Under the pieces are notes generated by a model that was not told the DNA's origin, did no database searches, and saw only the letters and a list, made by a program, of their open reading frames with translations. Positions 25,674-34,630 of a DNA stretch of 64,000 bases are shown piece after piece. How positions within the stretch are numbered: the first letter of the stretch is position 1; each line of letters begins with the position of its first letter. A program made the position numbers and the translations under genes. Source of the stretch: Actinomadura harenae (GTDB taxonomy: Bacteria; Actinomycetota; Actinomycetes; Streptosporangiales; Streptosporangiaceae); assembly GCF_003696215.1 (NCBI RefSeq), contig NZ_RFFG01000029.1, positions 1 to 64,000 on the forward strand, in the 5' to 3' direction.

Positions 25674-26384
25674 TCAGGCTGCGGAGGTGGCGTCCGTGCG
25701 TCGGGGAGCGGGCGTGGTCGGGCGCAGGCGGCCGTCCTGGACTTCGACGATCTGGTCGACGGCGGTGAGGTGCGTCCGGTCGTGCGTGACCAGGACGGTG
25801 GCGGTGGCCTTCTGGTGGGTGAGGGCGGTGACCAGGTCGATGATCGCCGCGCCGCGCTCGTGGTCGAGCGCGCTGGTGGGTTCGTCGATCAGCAGCACGG
25901 TGGGATCGTTCATCAGGGCGCGGGCGATGTTGACGCGCTGGCGCTGCCCGCCGGACAGCTGGTGGGGACGCCGGTCGGCCTCGCCCGCCAGGCCGACGGC
26001 GTCCAGCAGCTCCCGGGCCCGGTCACGGACGCGGACCGGGCGGCGGCCGTCGATCTGCGCCATGACCTGCAGTTGCTCGACGGCGGTGAGCGAGGCCAGC
26101 AGGTTGGGCTGCTGGAACACGATGCCGATCTTGTGGCGGCGCAGCCGGGCGAGGTCGCCGCGGCTCATGCCGGTGGTGTCGGTCCCTTCGACGGTGACGG
26201 TTCCGGCGTCGGGGGTGATGAGCGTGGCCGCGACCGCCAGGAGGCTGGACTTGCCCGATCCGGACGGTCCGACCACCGCGGTGAGGGTGCCCTTGGGCAC
26301 GTCCAGCGACACGTCGTCGAGGGCGGTCAGGCGGGAGCGTCCGTCAGGGTAGGTGAGGGTGACGTCGGTCAGGTTGAGGCTCAT
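25674..26384 (-). CDS. ABC transporter ATP-binding protein (MacB/LolD type)
   Basis: 236-residue ATPase of the FtsE/LolD/MacB class. It carries Walker A GPSGSGKSS, the Q-loop VFQQPNLL, the signature LSGGQRQRVNIARAL, Walker B VLLIDEPTSALD and a switch His in LVTHD. The ATG lies inside the stop region of the permease gene (four-base overlap), so it is translated after the permease. The pair is divergent from a kinase/regulator pair, the usual arrangement of envelope-stress ABC modules. Confidence 0.94.
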   Translation of the reverse strand: MSLNLTDVTLTYPDGRSRLTALDDVSLDVPKGTLTAVVGPSGSGKSSLLAVAATLITPDAGTVTVEGTDTTGMSRGDLARLRRHKIGIVFQQPNLLASLTAVEQLQVMAQIDGRRPVRVRDRARELLDAVGLAGEADRRPHQLSGGQRQRVNIARALMNDPTVLLIDEPTSALDHERGAAIIDLVTALTHQKATATVLVTHDRTHLTAVDQIVEVQDGRLRPTTPAPRRTDATSAA

Positions 26385-27469
26385 CGGGCGCTCCCCAGTG
26401 CGGTCAGCGGGTCGACGGAGGTGATGCGGCGGATGGACAGCGCGGCGCCGAGCATGCCGAGCAGGATCATCACGCCCGCGGGGAAGAGGAGGGTGACGGG
26501 GCTGAGCAGGAACGGCACGGAGCCGCCCGCGACCAGCGCCCCGAGGGCGGCGGCGATGCCGGTGCCCAGCAGGGTTCCGCCCACCAGCAGGATGGCGGCC
26601 TGCCCCAGGGCGTCGCGCAGGAGGCCGCCCGTGGAGGCGCCCAGGGCCTTCAGCACCGCGATGTCGCCGCTGCGCTGGATGGTCCAGACGGTGAAGAAGG
26701 CGCCGATCACCAGCGCGGAGATGGCGAACAGGAATCCGCGCATCAGCTGCAGCGAACCGTTCTCCGAGGTGTAGGAGCCGATCGCCGAGACCGAGCCGTC
26801 GCGCGAGAGCGTCTTGGTGCCCGCGGCGCGGTCGGCGGCGGCCACGTCGACGTCGCCGGTGGTCTTCAGGGCGATGACCGTCGCGGTCGGGCCCTGCCCG
26901 GCCCCGGCGGGCGGCGCGGTCTTCTGCCAGACCGGCAGGCTGGTCCAGATGACGGGGGTGTGGCTGAACGAGGCGTCCCCGCGGACGGCCGCGACCTTCA
27001 GGCGCTGCCCGGCCAGGGTGACGGTCTGCCCGGGCTGGACGGCCAGCTCGTCGGCGGCGCGGGTCGACACCACCACCGAGTGGTCGTCGATCGTGCCGCC
27101 GCCGGGGGCGAGCGCCGATCCGGGGGTGACGCCGAAGGCCGACACCGCGGCGCTCTTGCCGCCGGCGGTCGCCTTGGTCGTGGTGATGCCCAGCGGTTCG
27201 GCGCTGGTGACACCCGGGGTGCCGGCCCACCGGCGCCACTGCGCCTCGGTGACGGTGGAGTTGGTGTAGGACAGGCTCTCGCCCCCGCCGGGCGCGCTGA
27301 AGGCGATCTTGTCGGCGGGCAGGCCGGTGATCGCCGAGATGTTCTGGTCGCCGAGCCCCGCGGTCAGGCCCGACAGCAGGCCCACCAGGAGCGTGATGAG
27401 GACGATGACGGAGCCGATCAACGCGAACCGGCCCTTGGCGAACCGGAGATCTCTCCAGGCGACGAACAC
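26381..27469 (-). CDS. FtsX-like (MacB-type) ABC transporter permease
   Basis: 362-residue membrane protein. One helix near the N-terminus (about 17-38) is followed by a large extracytoplasmic domain (about 40-235) and three C-terminal helices (about 240-262, 290-318, 325-350), the topology of MacB/FtsX mechanotransmission permeases. The C-terminus ITSVDPLTALGSAR is a family signature. The GTG start gives an N-terminus typical of the family (WRDLRFAKGRFALIG). It pairs with the ATPase that overlaps its stop. Confidence 0.92.
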   Translation of the reverse strand: MFVAWRDLRFAKGRFALIGSVIVLITLLVGLLSGLTAGLGDQNISAITGLPADKIAFSAPGGGESLSYTNSTVTEAQWRRWAGTPGVTSAEPLGITTTKATAGGKSAAVSAFGVTPGSALAPGGGTIDDHSVVVSTRAADELAVQPGQTVTLAGQRLKVAAVRGDASFSHTPVIWTSLPVWQKTAPPAGAGQGPTATVIALKTTGDVDVAAADRAAGTKTLSRDGSVSAIGSYTSENGSLQLMRGFLFAISALVIGAFFTVWTIQRSGDIAVLKALGASTGGLLRDALGQAAILLVGGTLLGTGIAAALGALVAGGSVPFLLSPVTLLFPAGVMILLGMLGAALSIRRITSVDPLTALGSAR

Positions 27470-27636
27470 GCTGTGGCCTTCCTTCGGATCGAGTGGACGT
27501 TATGCCTCCACCCTGGCCGTCGCGGCCGTCCACCGGATCTGGCCGGGGACAGGACCTGAGGGGCCGAAAGCAGGCACTGCGGTTGTAACTTTCGATGGAG
27601 GTCGCTTGACCCCGCCGTGGCTAGGCTGAAGGGGCT

Positions 27637-29037
27637 GTGAACCCTGCCGCCCACACCCCGACCCCGCGCGCCCTGGAGTGGTGCCTGCACCTGCTAGCCG
27701 TCGCGCTCCTGGCGTTGGCCCCGGTGCGGGCGCTGAGCAACGGCGAGCCGCACGCCTCCCTGATCTTCGTGGTGGCCGTGATCTGCGCGGCCGTGTACGC
27801 GGCGGGCCCGCTGACGCCCCGGGTACGCCGGTCGCGGCGGGCCGCGGCCGTGTGGCTCGCGGCCCTGAGCGCGGCATGGCTGGTCCTGCTGGTCCTGACG
27901 GCCGATGGCGTGTGGGTCGCGTTCCCGCTCTACTTCCTCCACCTGCACCTGCTGCCCCGCCGCGTCGGGCTCGCGGCGACCGCGGCGACCGCCGCCGCCG
28001 CGATCACGGCCGTCGCCGCCCACAACCACCAGTTCACCCCGGCGGTGGCGATCGGCCCGACGCTGGGCGCGGCCGTCGCGGTGGCGGTGGTGTGGGGCTA
28101 TCAGGCCCTGTACCGGGAGAGCGAGCAGCGGCGCAGGCTCATCGAGGAGCTCACCGCCACGCGCGCGGACCTGGCCGCCGTCCAGCACACCGCCGGTGTC
28201 CTGGAGGAGCGGCAACGCCTGGCCCAGGAGATCCACGACACCCTCGCCCAGGGCCTGTCCAGCATCCAGCTTCTCCTCCGAGCCGCCGAACGCTCCCTCC
28301 CCCGTCCCGCGAGCCGCTCCGCCACCGCGCCGGGCGACACTTCGGCGGGCACGTCCTACGGATCGTCCGCCGACGACTCGCTCGACAAGGTCGCGCGGTA
28401 CGTCGACCAGGCCCGGCAGACCGCCATGGACAACCTCGCCGAAGCACGCCGCTTCGTCGCCGCCCTGATGCCGCCGTCGCTGGACGACGTGTCGCTGGCG
28501 GGCGCGCTGGAACGCCTGTGCGCCGCCACCTCGGCACGGCATCCGCTCACCGCGCGGTTCCACCTCACCGGCTCGCCGCTCCCGCTGCCGACGGCCTACG
28601 AGGTCGCGTTGTTGCGCGTCGCGCAGTCGGCGCTGGCCAACACCGTCCAGCACGCCGAGGCGGGCAGTGTGGACGTGACCCTCAGCTTCCTGGGAGACCA
28701 CGTCGCCCTCGACATCGTCGACGACGGCATCGGCTTCGACCCCGCCCTGCCCACGGCCACCGCCGTCAGTGGCCCGTCTCGTCCGCCGTCCGCGTCCTCT
28801 ACCACCCCCATCGGTGGGAGCGGTTTCGGGCTGGCGGCCATGCGGGCACGGGCGCGGGCCCTGGGCGGCACGCTCACCGTGGAATCGAGCCCCGGCCTCG
28901 GCGCCGCGCTGGCGGTACAGCTCCCCCTCCCCCAGGCCCCGGAATCACAACCCGCTCCCCGGGAGACCGGCCGGCCTTCAGAGGGCTCGCAGGACGACCC
29001 GGACACCGACCCCGGATGGGGGCGCACCCGTGACTGA
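27637..29037 (+). CDS. Sensor histidine kinase (HisKA_3 type)
   Basis: 466-residue membrane kinase. Hydrophobic segments lie at about 12-30, 38-55, 68-92, 105-125 and 131-150, followed by EERQRLAQEIHDTLAQGLSSIQ with phospho-acceptor His200. Between helix and ATPase there is a Ser/Thr-rich insert (about 225-250) and the HATPase domain has a second one (VSGPSRPPSASSTTPIGGSGFG) before its glycine box. The GTG is preceded by GAAGGGG. The response regulator overlaps its 3' end by eight bases. Confidence 0.92.
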   Translation: MNPAAHTPTPRALEWCLHLLAVALLALAPVRALSNGEPHASLIFVVAVICAAVYAAGPLTPRVRRSRRAAAVWLAALSAAWLVLLVLTADGVWVAFPLYFLHLHLLPRRVGLAATAATAAAAITAVAAHNHQFTPAVAIGPTLGAAVAVAVVWGYQALYRESEQRRRLIEELTATRADLAAVQHTAGVLEERQRLAQEIHDTLAQGLSSIQLLLRAAERSLPRPASRSATAPGDTSAGTSYGSSADDSLDKVARYVDQARQTAMDNLAEARRFVAALMPPSLDDVSLAGALERLCAATSARHPLTARFHLTGSPLPLPTAYEVALLRVAQSALANTVQHAEAGSVDVTLSFLGDHVALDIVDDGIGFDPALPTATAVSGPSRPPSASSTTPIGGSGFGLAAMRARARALGGTLTVESSPGLGAALAVQLPLPQAPESQPAPRETGRPSEGSQDDPDTDPGWGRTRD

Positions 29038-29665
29038 CGTTCCCATCCGGCTGCTGCTGGCCGACGACCATCCCGTCCTTCGGGCCGGGCTGCGCGCCCT
29101 GCTGGAGACCGAGCCCGGCCTGGAGGTCGTGGCCGAGGCCGCCACGGCCGAAGAGGCCGTTTCGCGCGCCGCGGGCGGCGACATCGACGTGGTGCTGATG
29201 GACCTGCGCTTCGGCAAGGGGATGGGCGGAGCCGAGGCGACCGCGGCGATCACCCGCAGACCGGACGCGCCGCGCGTCCTGATCGTCACCACCTACGACT
29301 CCGACGCGGACACCCTGCCCGCCATCGAGGCGGGCGCGACGGGCTACGTCCTCAAGGACGCCCCGCCCGAGGATCTCACCGCCGCCGTGCGGAGCGCCGC
29401 CGCCGGGCGCACCGCGCTGGCCCCCACCGTCGCGGACCGGCTGATGAACCGGCTGCGCACACCCGCCACCTCGCTGACCCGCCGCGAGACCGAGGTGCTC
29501 GCCCTGGTCGCCGAGGGCCTGTCCAACCAGGCCATCGGCCGCAGGCTCCACCTCACCGAGGGAACCGTGAAGTCCCACCTGGCCCGCGTCTACGCGAAAC
29601 TCGACGTCGACTCCCGCACCGCCGCCGTCGCGGCCGCCTCCGCCCTAGGCCTCATCCACCGCTGA
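29030..29665 (+). CDS. LuxR/NarL-family response regulator
   Basis: 211-residue regulator with DD at 12-13, phosphorylation site D58 in VVLMDLRFGKG and a LuxR-type helix-turn-helix (LTRRETEVLALVAEGLSNQAIGRRLHL). The GTG start lies inside the kinase gene, overlapping by eight bases, so the two proteins are made together. The divergent MacB/FtsX pair is its most likely target. Confidence 0.93.
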   Translation: MTDVPIRLLLADDHPVLRAGLRALLETEPGLEVVAEAATAEEAVSRAAGGDIDVVLMDLRFGKGMGGAEATAAITRRPDAPRVLIVTTYDSDADTLPAIEAGATGYVLKDAPPEDLTAAVRSAAAGRTALAPTVADRLMNRLRTPATSLTRRETEVLALVAEGLSNQAIGRRLHLTEGTVKSHLARVYAKLDVDSRTAAVAAASALGLIHR

Positions 29666-29714
29666 CCCCACCCCCATCCCCTGACCGCCGTCCATGCGGT
29701 CGATCGGGTCGGGG

Positions 29715-30152
29715 TCAGGAGGGCGGCGCCAGTCCCAGGGCCTCGCTGGCGGCCAGGATGTTCACATAGTCCCGGAAGTGGACGATCCGTCCTTCGCGGA
29801 CCGTCATGACGACGATGTTGGGAAGCGCGAAGTCGCGTCCGGTCGCATTGGAGAACCCGACGGCGACCCGCTCGACGACGATGACCCCGGGGTCGGTGGT
29901 GTCGCGCACCACGACGTCGCGGTAGGCGTCGTAGCGGAGCGGGCCGTCCTTCCAGTTCGCCTCGAGGAAGGCGCGGATCGCCTCGCGTCCGCGCAGCTCG
30001 GACGGGATGTCCGGACGGCTGAAGGGGAACTCGTGCACGGCGTCCTCGGCGTAGAGGTCGACCATGACGTCCAGTTCCTTGTCGATCGAGGCCTGCTGGT
30101 AGCGCGCCAGCACGTCGCGCGGTCCGGCGGTGGTGCCCTTCGAGTCAGTCAC
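29715..30152 (-). CDS. NTF2-like/SnoaL-like protein
   Basis: 145-residue protein with the conical NTF2 fold shared by SnoaL-like cyclases, ketosteroid isomerases and orphan ligand-binding proteins. It has RYQQASIDKELDVMVDLYAEDAVHEFPF, then LRGREAIRAFLEANW and VREGRIVHFRDYVN. No catalytic assignment is possible. The GTG start follows GAGGAGGGCTC. The 3' end is flanked by a short inverted repeat that may terminate both this and the convergent regulator gene. Confidence 0.85.
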   Translation of the reverse strand: MTDSKGTTAGPRDVLARYQQASIDKELDVMVDLYAEDAVHEFPFSRPDIPSELRGREAIRAFLEANWKDGPLRYDAYRDVVVRDTTDPGVIVVERVAVGFSNATGRDFALPNIVVMTVREGRIVHFRDYVNILAASEALGLAPPS

Positions 30153-30241
30153 GAGCCCTCCTCAAAGATCGGAAACGCCGTTCGTCAAGCAAGCTAGCAA
30201 GCTCGCCCGGACGGCGGCGCGTGCTGTGGGCGCATGGGAGG

Positions 30242-30265
30242 GGACCCCCGGGTGCCCGGGGGTCC
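30242..30265 (-). terminator. Hairpin terminator after the S33 peptidase gene
   Basis: Perfect 11-base arms GGACCCCCGGG/CCCGGGGGTCC separated by two bases, 12 bases beyond the peptidase stop codon. There is no T tract, as is common for actinobacterial hairpins. Confidence 0.7.
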
Positions 30266-30277
30266 GTTCGGAGTTCG

Positions 30278-31945
30278 CTACTTCCCGGCGGGGGCGCCGG
30301 TCTTGGACGGGGTGGGCGGCGGCGTGGGGTCGCCGAGTTGCGAGACGTGCACGATGGGCTTGGCAGGCAGCCTGTCCTTCAGCCAGTAGGCGTCGAAGAT
30401 GGCATCGACGCCGCCCGGACGGCGGTCACCTCGGTGGACGATGACGTGCGTGCGGTCGCCGTCCTGGACGACCAGGTGCGAGCCCTTCAGAAGCTTCTGC
30501 AACTTCAGCGCGTCGGCGTACGGGGTGGCCGCGTCGTTGGTGGCCTGGAACAGAAGGATGTTCTTCGGCAGGTTCCGCGTCTGGCCGACCTTGACCGGCG
30601 TTCCCGGCTTGGCGCCCCAGAACATGCACGGGGCGTTGTACCAGGTGTTGTACCAGGTCGAGAACGGCGCGATCCGGTCCATGCGGGTCGCGTCCGCCTG
30701 CCACTTCCGCCAGTTCTTGGGCCATTGCACGTCGGAGCACTGAATGGCGTGGTAGGCGGCGAACTCATTGTCGTCGCTGCCGCCGATGGTGTTGGAACCG
30801 AAGGTTTCGAGGAAGGTGTTCAGGTCGCCGGTCTTGTAGGCGGAGAGGCCGACGGCGAGGCTGTGCCACACCCCCTGGCTGCGCTTGTACGCGGCGTTCT
30901 GAAGGGTGTCCAGGAGTTCGGGCGCGCCGACCGCGGTGCCGTTCTTGACGACGGGCGCCTTGGCGAGCCTGGCCTCCAGGGAGTAGTAGAAGGCCCGGAC
31001 GGCCGCCTTGGTCTTGCCCAGGTGGTAGCGGTCGTCGTATCGGGCCAGCCAGCCGAAGTAGTACTCCATGTTCTCGTTGAACGCGATGTTCTGGGGCTTC
31101 TGCGCGCCGTACCAGACATTGGCCGGGTCGACGTTGCCGTCGAGGACCATCTTGCCGACGCGCTTGGGGAACATCGTCGCGTAGACCGAGCCGAGGTAGG
31201 TGCCGTAGGAGCCGCCGTAGTAATTCAGCTTCTTGTGGCCGAGGGCGGCTCGGATCGTGTTCAGGTCGCGAGCCGAGTCGGTGGTCTTGGAGTGGTCGAG
31301 CAGATTCACCGGGGAACCCTTGCCGTACTTACGGGCGCAGGCGTCCGCGTACGCCTTCGACCGCTTCAGCCAGACCGCGATGGACGTGGCGTCCCCGTGG
31401 CCGTAGGCCGGACGGGGTGCGTTGCCGTAGTCGGCATCGCATGTGAGCGCGGGCTTGCTGAAACCGATGCCGCGCGGATCGAACCCGATGACGTTGTAGG
31501 CCGCCTGCATCGACGGGGAGTTCAGCGCGTAGAAGGCGGGGGCGAACAAAGCGCCGCTGGCCCCCGGGCCACCTGGGTTGACCACGATGTCCCCCTTGGC
31601 CTTGCCCTTGCCCCGGTGTGGAAGCCGGGTCAGCTGGAGCGTGATCTTCTGCCCGTTCGGACGGGCGTGGTCCAGCGGGACCTTCAGCTCCGCACACTGG
31701 ATGATCTTGGACACCGTGACCGGGCCGACGCGGTCGAAGGCCGTCGCGCCCTTGACGATGGGGGTGGCGCAGCGATGCCACTTCAACCCCGCGGGACGGA
31801 AGGCGTCGGACGCGTCGGTCACCGCGGCCGTGTCCGTGGCCGCCGCGACCAGACCCGTGACCGCGGAGGGACCTGTGGCCACGAGTACACCGAGTCCGGT
31901 AATGCCTAGACCGCCCGCTGCGACCACGGCGACAAGCTTCTTCAC
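30278..31945 (-). CDS. Secreted S33-family alpha/beta hydrolase (tripeptidyl aminopeptidase-like)
   Basis: 555-residue exported hydrolase of the actinobacterial Slp/TAP group, which removes short peptides from the N-terminus of proteins. The GTG start at 31945 follows GGGGGA and gives a Sec-like signal (about 1-35). The nucleophile is Ser246 in YYGGSYGTYLG, an oxyanion segment NPGGPGASG lies near residue 125, and the C-terminal TAP-like domain contains FQATNDAATPYADA and DGDRTHVIVHRGD, which provide the acid and histidine. A long upstream in-frame extension to a TTG has no support. Confidence 0.9.
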   Translation of the reverse strand: MKKLVAVVAAGGLGITGLGVLVATGPSAVTGLVAAATDTAAVTDASDAFRPAGLKWHRCATPIVKGATAFDRVGPVTVSKIIQCAELKVPLDHARPNGQKITLQLTRLPHRGKGKAKGDIVVNPGGPGASGALFAPAFYALNSPSMQAAYNVIGFDPRGIGFSKPALTCDADYGNAPRPAYGHGDATSIAVWLKRSKAYADACARKYGKGSPVNLLDHSKTTDSARDLNTIRAALGHKKLNYYGGSYGTYLGSVYATMFPKRVGKMVLDGNVDPANVWYGAQKPQNIAFNENMEYYFGWLARYDDRYHLGKTKAAVRAFYYSLEARLAKAPVVKNGTAVGAPELLDTLQNAAYKRSQGVWHSLAVGLSAYKTGDLNTFLETFGSNTIGGSDDNEFAAYHAIQCSDVQWPKNWRKWQADATRMDRIAPFSTWYNTWYNAPCMFWGAKPGTPVKVGQTRNLPKNILLFQATNDAATPYADALKLQKLLKGSHLVVQDGDRTHVIVHRGDRRPGGVDAIFDAYWLKDRLPAKPIVHVSQLGDPTPPPTPSKTGAPAGK

Positions 31946-32119
31946 GAATCCCCCGATTTGCTTCGAATGCTGTACCAAGCAAAACGGTAGAACGTAGCGC
32001 TCCCTTCGCCCATGCGGCTGGCAGCCGAGCCCCCGGTAGGGCTAACCCCACCGTCACACTGACCGTTCGTGCAGCGACACATGGAGACCGGCGAAATGTG
32101 AGTACTGCTCACCAACTGG

Positions 32120-32443
32120 TCATTCGGACCTTCGGTCGTGAACGTAGACAGCGTGGCCGTAGGAGCCTTCGGGTTCCCTGACCAGGAGCGGAAGAAGGCG
32201 GCGTGTGGCAGCCGCGACCGGCTCGGAACGAGTGGTGGCGTCGTGTGCCGCCTGATCAACCCACAACTGCGTCATCCAGATCGTGTCCGGGTCCTCGGGG
32301 GCCGTGTTGACGCTGTAGTTCAGCAGGCCACAGTCATCTCCACCGGCCCGGGCGCATTCATGGAGCAGCGCGATCAGATCGTCGCGCCGTCCGGGCAGGG
32401 CGGTCATTCGTCCGTAGACGCTGAACATGTTCGTGCTGGACAT
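32120..32443 (-). CDS. ABM-domain (putative quinol monooxygenase) protein
   Basis: 107-residue protein of the antibiotic biosynthesis monooxygenase (dimeric ferredoxin-like barrel) superfamily: FSVYGRMTALPGRRDDLIALL, then CGLLNYSVNTAPEDPDTIWMTQLWVDQAAHDAT. Members oxidise quinols or simply bind small aromatics, so function is uncertain. It is an isolated single gene at the edge of a gene-poor stretch. Confidence 0.85.
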   Translation of the reverse strand: MSSTNMFSVYGRMTALPGRRDDLIALLHECARAGGDDCGLLNYSVNTAPEDPDTIWMTQLWVDQAAHDATTRSEPVAAATRRLLPLLVREPEGSYGHAVYVHDRRSE

Positions 32444-32497
32444 GCCTTCACCCTTCGCCGAGTTCGTCGACGCGCAGCCTACGCGGGCCCACCTTGC

Positions 32498-33073
32498 CTA
32501 ATATGACACGAAAGGCACGGCCGTTCCGTCCTCGGCCAGAAGCGTCACCGACCACGCTTTCCCGGCGACGCCGAACCCTTGCGGAGTCGTTCCCGGTACG
32601 GGAGTACTGGTCGGCTCCCCGTCGGTGTCGACCTTGTCGATGAAGTACCGGCCCGACCTGACACCCGAAAGCCCGGGAAGCGGCTTGGTGGCGACAAAGT
32701 GGTCGCGCCTCCCCGGATAACTCATCCGGACGCGTACAACCGAGGACGGCACCGGCCCAAGGATCAGAAACGATCCCCGGGGACCTGCACCGATGGTGTA
32801 GTAACCGCCGCCCGGCCTGCCGTCGAACTCACAACCCCCGGCGATCTGCTCGCCGCGCGACATGACGTTGAGGCACAGCCGCGCCTTGAAGCCGGATGCG
32901 TGACGCTGCTCGGTTCGGGCCTCCAGGGTCCAGCCGTCACCAACGGTCAGCAGAACGGGCTTGCTGAGCTTGCCGTCACCCGTGTCACCCCCGGCCCCAC
33001 AGGCGGTGCATGTCCCAGCCGCACCGCCGAACAGCACTACCGCCCCAGCACCGATCCAAAGCGCGCGCCTCAC
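32498..33073 (-). CDS. Exported hypothetical protein
   Basis: 191 residues from the GTG at 33073 (AAGGGAG upstream). The N-terminus RRALWIGAGAVVLFGGAAGTCTAC is a signal sequence with cysteines where a lipobox would be, but the residues before them do not fit the consensus well, so lipidation is uncertain. The mature part is beta-rich with two further cysteines (ARLCLNVMS and GGCEFDG) that could form a disulphide. No family recognised. Confidence 0.7.
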   Translation of the reverse strand: MRRALWIGAGAVVLFGGAAGTCTACGAGGDTGDGKLSKPVLLTVGDGWTLEARTEQRHASGFKARLCLNVMSRGEQIAGGCEFDGRPGGGYYTIGAGPRGSFLILGPVPSSVVRVRMSYPGRRDHFVATKPLPGLSGVRSGRYFIDKVDTDGEPTSTPVPGTTPQGFGVAGKAWSVTLLAEDGTAVPFVSY

Positions 33074-33200
33074 ATGTCTCCCTTGGGTTGTCAGGAAAGC
33101 AGGATGGACCAGTTCCCGCGCCTTGGCCAGGGCTCCGACGTCCACCGCAGCCGGGTCGACGCCGCATCAGAGGTCGTACGCGCCGTCCTTCACGAACCGA

Positions 33201-33350
33201 GGAAGACAGGAATGCTTTCAGGCCACCAAGAACGAGGTCGGCCTGGAGCATTACCAGGTCCGCAAGCACACCGCCTGGTACCGGCACGTCACCTTGGCCA
33301 TGGTCGCCCACGCCCACCTGGCCTTCCTGGCCGCCGCCCCACCCTCAGAC
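33201..33350 (+). pseudogene. Remnant of an IS701/IS4-like transposase C-terminus
   Basis: The + strand frame reads CFQATKNEVGLEHYQVRK followed by TAWYRHVTLAMVAHAHLAFL. This matches the conserved tail of DDE transposases of the IS701 group, where the ECFQxAKxExGLDxYxVR block holds the catalytic glutamate. The rest of the transposase is absent upstream, so only about 45 codons of similarity remain. No terminal inverted repeats or target duplication are visible. Confidence 0.75.
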
Positions 33351-33540
33351 CCCGGCGCCCCACACCCCGGCGACGGTGGCGAGGCGGACGACAACACCGC
33401 GCACGCCACGGCCGTGTTTCACTGCGCGGCCACCAGAGGGGTCCGCCCGTCCCGACCTCACCGTTCGTCGAACGCCGTGGCCGCTGGGACGCAATCCTGA
33501 GAAGCCGGCCAGGCGAGAAGCAGGTCAGGCGAGAAGCAGG

Positions 33541-33858
33541 TCACTGGTAGAAGATGACGATCCGTGTAGGCAGGTCACTGTCCCATTCGATGTTGACCCG
33601 GAATATGACGCCGCCCTGGTAGGGCGCCACGTTGTGGAGCGTCATCCGCGCCCTTCCGATCATCGGGTTGCCGCTGGTGTTCAACTCAGTGATCGAGCCG
33701 ACCACCAGGGTGGACGGTGTGAACCAGCCTGCCTGGACATTGACGAGGAAGTCTCCGGACCCGGTGAAGTCGACCCAAGTGGTCGCCTGGTTGAGGCCGC
33801 GCTCGGTGTCGAACTCGGTGCCGGGCTCGGCGGCAACGTCGATCTTCTTGTGGGTCAT
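33541..33858 (-). CDS. Hypothetical protein
   Basis: 105 residues, no signal peptide, predicted mostly beta-strand (WVDFTGSGDFLVNVQAGW, TLVVGSITELNTSG, GGVIFRVNIEWDSDLPTRIVIFYQ). GAAGGGAAA precedes the ATG. Its third-position GC is lower than that of surrounding genes and it lies between two gene remnants, so it may have arrived with mobile DNA. I do not recognise the family. Confidence 0.6.
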   Translation of the reverse strand: MTHKKIDVAAEPGTEFDTERGLNQATTWVDFTGSGDFLVNVQAGWFTPSTLVVGSITELNTSGNPMIGRARMTLHNVAPYQGGVIFRVNIEWDSDLPTRIVIFYQ

Positions 33859-34630
33859 CGCGGTTTCCCTTCGTTGCAGGTTGCGTCCGCGTCACGAGCA
33901 GCGGCGCCGAGGCGAGCGGGTGGGGGGGGGCCGGGGGCCTCGATGCCAGAAGAAGGCCCCACCAGAGAAGAACCCGTTCGCGTGAACCACCCGCCGTGCG
34001 CCGCCTGATGGCCGGGGCGGTCGAGCGCAGCGGCAAGGGACTGCGGCCCTGGCGATCGTCCACCGGCCCCGCTGGACGGAGAACAGGCGCCATCACCGGT
34101 AGGACCCGACAACTGACGGACGAACGTTCACACCCGGCCGCATTCCCGCCGGTCCACCCCGGGTATCCCGGTGACGCGCCAACCTTCAGCAGAGCTGAGC
34201 AAAGCCGACGATGCCGCCGGACGTTCGCACTGAACGAGCTGATGGTCGCCCCCACATGGCAGGGCCAAGGAGTTGCTCACGCGCCTCACGACGACCTGCT
34301 GAGCCGTCCGCAGGAGCGCGCGACGCTGCTGGTACTCGAAGGCAACGACTCGCCTCAGCGCGCCTACGCTCGCTGGGGCCGACGGAACAATCGGGAAGGC
34401 TCAGCCGTACAAGGACTCTCCCCACTGCGACATGTTGATCACTGACCTGCAGAGCAGAGCCTGATCGGCACCATCGCCTCGCAGAGGCGGCGGCACGACC
34501 AGGACGCGCAAGAACAGCACACACGCTCTGTGTCCCGCCGGAGATCGGCAGGCCGTAGTTCGTGTGCGCCGAGTGCTCTTGGTGCCGGTCGGGGGGCGAG
34601 TGACAGGGGTCTGGTCAGTGCGGCCGGAGG
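33859..34630. other. Gene-poor stretch with decayed sequence
   Basis: No intact gene with a ribosome-binding site is visible. The only recognisable item is a GNAT-like tail at 34221-34415. A G-run of ten lies at about 33925-33935. Base composition is more mixed than in the surrounding operons. Confidence 0.6.
34221..34415 (+). pseudogene. Remnant of a GNAT acetyltransferase
   Basis: The frame reads NELMVAPTWQGQGVAHAPHD, then ERATLLVLEGND and QRAYARWG. These are the acetyl-CoA-binding and C-terminal blocks of a GNAT N-acetyltransferase (motif A Q/RxGQGVA). The upstream half has no similarity in the same frame and the C-terminus is garbled, so this is a broken gene. It may have been lost along with the nearby transposase. 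Confidence 0.6.

Noticed and set aside
30181..30205. AAGC-rich direct repeats (GCAAGCTAGCAAGCT) upstream of the NTF2-like gene as an operator
   Set aside because: Suggestive but short, not a dyad, and no adjacent regulator gene; not strong enough to list as a site.
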